Below, piece after piece: positions 60,024 to 64,000 of a DNA stretch of 64,000 bases. Below the pieces are notes generated by a model. It was not told the DNA's origin. It saw only the letters and a list, made by a program, of their open reading frames with translations, and did not search any database. This DNA comes from Allonocardiopsis opalescens (GTDB taxonomy: Bacteria; Actinomycetota; Actinomycetes; Streptosporangiales; Streptosporangiaceae), in the NCBI RefSeq assembly GCF_003002095.1, contig NZ_PVZC01000004.1, positions 434,001-498,000 on the forward strand. The letters are read 5' to 3'. The position numbers and the translations under genes were made by a program. The first letter of the stretch is position 1. Every line of letters starts with the position of its first letter.

Positions 60024-60431
60024 TCAGCCGGCCGGCAGCCGGATCACTCCGGCGTCGGTGGGGCGGAAGCCGCAGGCGTCGAAGTAGAAGGCGCGCAGGT
60101 GGGGCTCGAAGTCCACGTGCAGCCATTCGCAGCCGGCCCGTCCGGCGGCGGCCGTCGCGCGGCGGACGAGTTCGGTGCCGATGCCGAGGTGCTGGTGGTC
60201 GGGGCGCACCTTGGGGTCGAGCAGGAAGGCGTGGTCGGCGCCGTCCCAGGCGACATTGGCGAAGCCGACCAGCGGGGCGCCCTCGCGGTGCGCGCTCACC
60301 CAGCCCAGGCTGTGCGGTCGGACGCGGTCCCACCAGCCGCGCTGCGCGCGGCCGCCGTGGGAGGCGGTCAGCTCGGCCAGCTCATCGTCGGACAGTTCGG
60401 CACGCCAGCGGTAGTCGATCGCGAGGTCCAC
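60024..60431 (-). CDS. GNAT family N-acetyltransferase (small)
   Basis: A 135-residue minimal GNAT. It has LVGFANVAWDGADHAFLLDPKVRPDHQHLGIGTELVRRA, with the acetyl-CoA loop HQHLGIG (Q-x-x-G-x-G/A class), and CEWLHVDFEPHLRAFYFDACGFRPT as motif B. The start MDLAIDYRWRAELSDDELAELTASH is typical of this small actinobacterial group. The acceptor is unknown. The 219 bases between it and the HxlR gene hold nothing recognisable. Confidence 0.85.
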   Translation of the reverse strand: MDLAIDYRWRAELSDDELAELTASHGGRAQRGWWDRVRPHSLGWVSAHREGAPLVGFANVAWDGADHAFLLDPKVRPDHQHLGIGTELVRRATAAAGRAGCEWLHVDFEPHLRAFYFDACGFRPTDAGVIRLPAG

Positions 60432-60650
60432 CGCATGACGGTCTCATACCGGGCGCCGGGCGGGCCGCCGGTTTTCCGGCCCGCGCCCTGCGCCGGGGCC
60501 AAGGCCGGACCGCGGCCGGCGGTGCGGAGCGGGAGCGGGGGCCCCGCTCGGCCCGCCGGGCGCGGTCCGGCCGGCGGCGGTAGCGATGTCAGAGGCGGCC
60601 GTCAGGCTGCACACGGTCCCGCTTCCGGGCGCCGGTCGACGCGGTGCCGC

Positions 60651-61325
60651 TCAGGCGCCGGTCCGCGGCCGGGGCGCGGGCGGCGGGATGCGGAAGAGGC
60701 CGGTGAACCGGTCGAGCAGAGCGGGGTCGCCGGTGAGGCGGACGGCGCCGCCGGTGATGGCGTCGGTGGGGGTGAGGGTGCCGTGCAGCAGCGCGCCGAG
60801 CGCGGGACCGGTCTCGATGACGAGGTCGGCGCCGGGCAGCGGGCCCGGCGCGGCGGTGAGCGCGCCGCCGGCCACCCGGGCGTGCACGACGGCGCCGTCC
60901 ACCCGCAGTTCGTAGCCGACGTCCGGGCCGGCCGCCGCCTCGGGCCTGAAGACGGACCGCAGCGCCATGACCAGGGAGTCGGGGGTGACCACATCGCCGG
61001 GCCTGGGCTGGGTGCCCAGCCGCGCCCCCCAGCGGCCGAGCGCGACCACGGCCTCCTCCAGGTCGGCGCCGTACTCGGTCAGTTCGTAGACGACCGCCGA
61101 CGACGGCCGGGGCAGCAGCCGGCGCCGGACCACTCCGGACAGCTCCAGGTCCTTGAGGCGGCTGGACAGGATGTTGGTCGGGATGCGGGGCAGCCCCTTG
61201 CGCAGCTCGGTGTAGCGCCTGGGACCCACCAGCAGGTCGCGGACGATGAGCAGCGCCCAGCGTTCACCGACGACTTCGAGGGCGTGGGCCAGGCCGCACG
61301 CCTCTCCATAGCTTCGCTGCACCAT
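60651..61325 (-). CDS. HxlR family regulator with SCP2-like C-terminal domain
   Basis: A 224-residue regulator. The HxlR winged helix covers residues 5-100: CGLAHALEVVGERWALLIVRDLLVGPRRYTEL and LPRIPTNILSSRLKDLELSGVV, with a single Cys10 where redox-sensing HxlR proteins have theirs. The C-terminal 105 residues resemble the SCP2/sterol-carrier fold (YELRVDGAVVHARVAGG). The C-terminal domain could bind a hydrophobic inducer. It is divergent from a DHA2 exporter, its probable target. Confidence 0.87.
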   Translation of the reverse strand: MVQRSYGEACGLAHALEVVGERWALLIVRDLLVGPRRYTELRKGLPRIPTNILSSRLKDLELSGVVRRRLLPRPSSAVVYELTEYGADLEEAVVALGRWGARLGTQPRPGDVVTPDSLVMALRSVFRPEAAAGPDVGYELRVDGAVVHARVAGGALTAAPGPLPGADLVIETGPALGALLHGTLTPTDAITGGAVRLTGDPALLDRFTGLFRIPPPAPRPRTGA

Positions 61326-61363
61326 GCTTAGAATGTTAGATCACCGTTGGCTTGACGAACAGT

Positions 61364-61380
61364 GCTTGCTTTTGACAAGC
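61364..61380. promoter_or_regulatory. Candidate HxlR operator
   Basis: GCTTG-N7-CAAGC lies between the divergent HxlR regulator and exporter genes in an AT-rich spacer, overlapping a TTGACA hexamer (61372-61377). Only 5-bp arms are present, so this is tentative. Confidence 0.35.
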
Positions 61381-61422
61381 TATCGCTCAGTCGTTCGAAA
61401 CCACACAGGCAGGGGAACCGGC

Positions 61423-63093
61423 ATGCACGAGCAAGTAACGGCACCGCGGCGGCGGGCCGGACGGCGGGAATGGCTCGGACTCGCGGTCCTCGCGCTGCCC
61501 ACCCTGCTGCTCGCCCTGGACATGAGCGTGCTGTACCTGGCGCTCCCGCACCTGAGCGCCGACCTCGGCGCCAGCGCCACCCAGCAGCTGTGGATCACCG
61601 ACATCTACGGCTTCATGATCGCGGGCTTCCTGGTCACCATGGGCGGCATCGGCGACCGGATCGGCCGAAGACGCCTGCTGCTGATCGGCGCCGCCGCCTT
61701 CGGAGCCGCCTCGGTGCTGGCGGCCTACGCGCCCACCGCCGAGACGCTGATCCTGGCCCGGGCGGCCCTCGGCATCGCCGGGGCCACCCTGATGCCCTCC
61801 ACGCTCGCGCTGATCAGCAACATGTTCCGCGACCCCCGCCAGCGCGGGGTGGCGGTCGCCGTGTGGATCAGCTGCTTCATGGGCGGCTCCGCGGTCGGCC
61901 CGGTGATCGGCGGGGTGCTGCTGGAGGCGTTCTGGTGGGGCTCGGTCTTCCTGCTCGGCGTGCCCGTCATGGTGCTGCTGCTGGTCTCCGCCCCGGTGCT
62001 GCTGCCGGAGTACCGCGACCCCGCCGCCCAGGGGCGCGGCCCGCTGGCCGGTGTCGACCTGCTCAGCGTCGGGCTGTCTCTGGGCACCATGCTGCCGCTG
62101 GTGTACGGCCTCAAGGAGCTGGCCCAGCACGGCCTGAGCCCCGTGCCGGTCGCGGCGGTGCTGCTCGGCGCGGCCGTGGGCGCCGCCTTCGTGGCCAGGC
62201 AGCGGCGGCTTGAGGAGCCGCTGCTGGACCTGACGCTGTTCCGCAACCGCTCGCTCAGCGCCGCGCTCTCGATCAACCTCGTCAGCGGCCTGGTGATGGG
62301 CGGGGTGTTCTTCCTGGTCAACCTGTACATGCAGCTGGTCGCCGGGCTCTCGCCGCTGGAGGCCGGGCTGTGGTCGGTGCCGCAGGCCATCGTGATGGTC
62401 GCCGCCACCCAGTTCGCGCCCCGGCTGGCCCGCCGGATCCGCCCGGCCTACCTGATGGGCGGCGGCCTGCTGGTCGCGGCCGCCGGGATCGGGCTGCTCA
62501 CCCAGCTGGCGGCGCCCGTGGGCGGCATCGCGGCGAACCCCGCCCCGCCGCTGCTGGCCATCGCCGCCTTCGTGGTCGTCTCCGTGGGCATGGCGCCGGT
62601 GGTCTCGCTCGGCACCGACATGGTCCTCGGCGCGGCGCCGCCGGAGAAGGCCGGCTCGGCCGCCTCGCTGTCGGAGACCGGTGCCGAACTGGGCATCGCG
62701 ATGGGCGTGGCCGTGCTGGGCAGCGCCGCCTCCGCCGTCTACCGGGGCGTCCTGACCGGCTCGCTGCCCGAGGGCCTGCCCGCCGGCGCCGGCGCGGCGG
62801 CCCAGGAGAGCCTGGCCGGCGCCATCGCCGCCGCCGGTGAGCTGTCGGCTCCGGTCGCCGTCGAACTGGTCGACGCCGCCCGCGCGGCCTTCACCTCCGG
62901 TATGCAGGTGATCGCGCTGCTGGGCCTGGTGGCCTTCGCCGTGCTCGCCGTGCTCGCGATCGCCCTGCTGCGCCACATCGAGCCCGTCTCGGGCGAGGCC
63001 GAGGAGTCCGGCCCGGCCGAGGAGCCCGCGGCCGACACCGCCGCGCCGGCGGCCCCGCCCGCCGACGACCGCGAGCCGGTCGCGGTCGGCTGA
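61423..63093 (+). CDS. DHA2-family MFS multidrug exporter
   Basis: A 556-residue 14-helix exporter of the SmvA/QacA type. TM1 has LLLALDMSVLYLALPHLSADL with the D in ALDMSV. Motif A is GGIGDRIGRRRLLL, and motif C-type GGSAVGPVIGGVLLEAFWWG is in TM5. LPLVYGLKELAQHG is a family mark between halves. The C-terminus is a long Glu/Ala/Pro-rich cytoplasmic tail (about 45 residues). Quaternary ammonium compounds or antibiotics are likely substrates by family. It is divergent from the HxlR-type regulator. Confidence 0.9.
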   Translation: MHEQVTAPRRRAGRREWLGLAVLALPTLLLALDMSVLYLALPHLSADLGASATQQLWITDIYGFMIAGFLVTMGGIGDRIGRRRLLLIGAAAFGAASVLAAYAPTAETLILARAALGIAGATLMPSTLALISNMFRDPRQRGVAVAVWISCFMGGSAVGPVIGGVLLEAFWWGSVFLLGVPVMVLLLVSAPVLLPEYRDPAAQGRGPLAGVDLLSVGLSLGTMLPLVYGLKELAQHGLSPVPVAAVLLGAAVGAAFVARQRRLEEPLLDLTLFRNRSLSAALSINLVSGLVMGGVFFLVNLYMQLVAGLSPLEAGLWSVPQAIVMVAATQFAPRLARRIRPAYLMGGGLLVAAAGIGLLTQLAAPVGGIAANPAPPLLAIAAFVVVSVGMAPVVSLGTDMVLGAAPPEKAGSAASLSETGAELGIAMGVAVLGSAASAVYRGVLTGSLPEGLPAGAGAAAQESLAGAIAAAGELSAPVAVELVDAARAAFTSGMQVIALLGLVAFAVLAVLAIALLRHIEPVSGEAEESGPAEEPAADTAAPAAPPADDREPVAVG

Positions 63094-63112
63094 CCGCCGC
63101 GCCCGTGCCGCG

Positions 63113-63150
63113 AGCGGCCGGTCCGGTTCCGCGGAACCGGACCGGCCGCT
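63113..63150. terminator. 38-bp perfect palindrome, bidirectional terminator
   Basis: The two 18-base arms (63113-63130 and 63133-63150) match perfectly around a central GC that is itself self-complementary, so the whole 38 bp is a perfect palindrome. It lies between the ends of the convergent exporter and mycothiol-type genes. Confidence 0.75.
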
Positions 63151-63207
63151 TCGCCGTTGCCCGCCCTCCGCCGCGGTCCGCCGTCCGGGCGGGTCGCGTG
63201 CTTCCGG

Positions 63208-63984
63208 CTACAGCGAGACGCGCTGCAACCAGGCGTCGAGCAGCGGCGCCGAGCCGATGACCTCCACCCGGTCGGTGGTGGCGGGCCGCCGCCGGTACAG
63301 CACCAGCAGCAGCTCGGTGAGCGGGCCGCGCACGGCGGTGTCGGCCCGCTGGTGCGCGCGGCGCCAGCCGAAGCCCTCGGCCCCGAACTCCAGCAGCCAC
63401 TCGGCCCGCAGCTCCGGCACGGTGTCGGTGGCGTGCAGGTGCAGGGCGGAGCCGTGCTCGGCCAGCCGCTCCAGGCCGGGGAACATGCCGGCCGCCGCCA
63501 TGTCCAGCAGCTCGTCGACGGCGTCGGCGGCCAGCTCGGGGGCGAGCGCGTAGTCGGCACCGATGGCGAGCGCGGCGTCGGCGCGGTGGACGGCGATGTC
63601 GTGGGCGGCGCGGCGGGCCCAGCCGTCGACCCGGTCGCCGAAGCCCCACACGGTCGCCGTCGCGGCGGGCTCGGCCGCGCGCACGGCGGCGGCGAAGGCG
63701 TCGGCCGCCTCGGTCAGCCAGGGCGCCAGCGCACCGAGCCCGGTGCCCGACGGCCCGTCCAGCTCGGCGACCTGGGTGGCGGGGTCGTCGACGGGGCGGC
63801 CGGTGCGCACCGCCGTTCCCACGGTGCGCAGATTGCCGCCGATGTGCCGGAGCAGGTCGGCCAGCGACCAGCCGGGGCAGGTGGGGACGGGCGCGGAGAG
63901 GTCGGCGCCGCCCAGCAGCTCGACCAGCTCGCGGGTCTGGGCGGTGGTCTCGGCGCAGAAGCGGTCGAGCGTGACGGCGGTCAT
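63208..63984 (-). CDS. Maleylpyruvate isomerase family mycothiol-dependent-type protein
   Basis: A 258-residue DinB-like protein of the actinobacterial maleylpyruvate isomerase family. Residues 1-140 hold the mycothiol_MPI_N four-helix bundle, with VPTCPGWSLADLLRHIGG and WARRAAHDIAVHRADAALA. The histidines H47, H128 and H132 (approximate) fit the metal triad of the fold. The C-terminal domain ends RGPLTELLLVLYRRRP, as usual. It would use mycothiol as cofactor or detoxify electrophiles with it. The start lies 16 bases from the window edge. Confidence 0.87.
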   Translation of the reverse strand: MTAVTLDRFCAETTAQTRELVELLGGADLSAPVPTCPGWSLADLLRHIGGNLRTVGTAVRTGRPVDDPATQVAELDGPSGTGLGALAPWLTEAADAFAAAVRAAEPAATATVWGFGDRVDGWARRAAHDIAVHRADAALAIGADYALAPELAADAVDELLDMAAAGMFPGLERLAEHGSALHLHATDTVPELRAEWLLEFGAEGFGWRRAHQRADTAVRGPLTELLLVLYRRRPATTDRVEVIGSAPLLDAWLQRVSL

Positions 63985-64000
63985 CGTGGCCTCCCGGCCG

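Overview
The window is a gene-dense, very GC-rich chromosomal segment with genes on both strands, frequent GTG and some TTG starts, and many 4-nt ATGA/GTGA overlaps. A mycothiol-type maleylpyruvate isomerase family protein, a TIGR04222/MNIO operon, DUF899 and DUF2000 proteins, three WYL regulators and CelR/CebR-type boxes all point to an actinomycete. The paired AA10 oxidases under CelR-like boxes recall cellulolytic Streptosporangiales (Nocardiopsis/Thermobifida-like) or Streptomyces; I cannot fix the genus. No rRNA, tRNA, insertion sequence, prophage or CRISPR array was seen.

Layout. 0-9.4 kb: a BtrH-type protein, a MEDS-domain protein, GPP34, a short-chain dehydrogenase, a SHOCT-like protein, an alpha/beta hydrolase, a divergent epoxide hydrolase/WYL-regulator pair, a META-domain lipoprotein and a decayed dihydrofolate-reductase-like gene. 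9.4-19.2 kb: a zinc-ribbon protein, an Lrp regulator divergent from a DUF2000 protein, a Nudix hydrolase, a DUF952-cupin fusion, a DUF817 membrane protein, an alpha-carbonic anhydrase, a UbiB/ABC1 kinase, a GNAT enzyme and a membrane-anchored serine hydrolase. 19.2-20.8 kb: a SRPBCC-ArsR-DUF899 operon behind a double palindrome.

20.8-30.6 kb: one long minus-strand nitrogen operon, urtABCDE (urea ABC importer) followed by ureABC-F-G-D (urease and maturation factors). 30.7-34.4 kb: a TetR/hydrolase operon, then a three-gene operon with a Gly/Cys-tailed TIGR04222 membrane protein, an MNIO (DUF692) oxidase and a small partner. This looks like a post-translational modification system and is the most interesting locus. 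34.4-47.4 kb: metabolic and repair genes (adenosine-deaminase-like, aldo/keto reductase, LysR, WYL regulator divergent from a flavin-type oxidase-like protein, AlkB, a coiled-coil protein with 42-bp repeats, acyl-CoA ligase, cation efflux, an RlmA-like methyltransferase, a DHFR-like protein, a hydrolase and an IMPACT protein).

47.5-50 kb: two AA10 lytic polysaccharide monooxygenase genes in tandem, with duplicated promoters and CelR/CebR boxes. 50.2-59.8 kb: a cluster suggestive of genotoxin or redox-drug defence. It contains two AlkZ-type (HTH_42) glycosylase-like proteins, a second WYL/epoxide-hydrolase pair, an ABC exporter, an MFS exporter and a quinone-oxidoreductase-like enzyme; the ABC exporter and the oxidoreductase each sit behind a SoxR/MerR-type promoter with a 19-bp spacer. 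60-64 kb: a GNAT enzyme, an HxlR regulator divergent from a DHA2 exporter, and a mycothiol-type enzyme.

The two epoxide-hydrolase/WYL pairs, 45 kb apart, keep the same operator geometry (TAGG-N7-TAGG-N11-CCTA) at the same distance and orientation from the hydrolase start, so they appear to be a duplicated regulatory unit.
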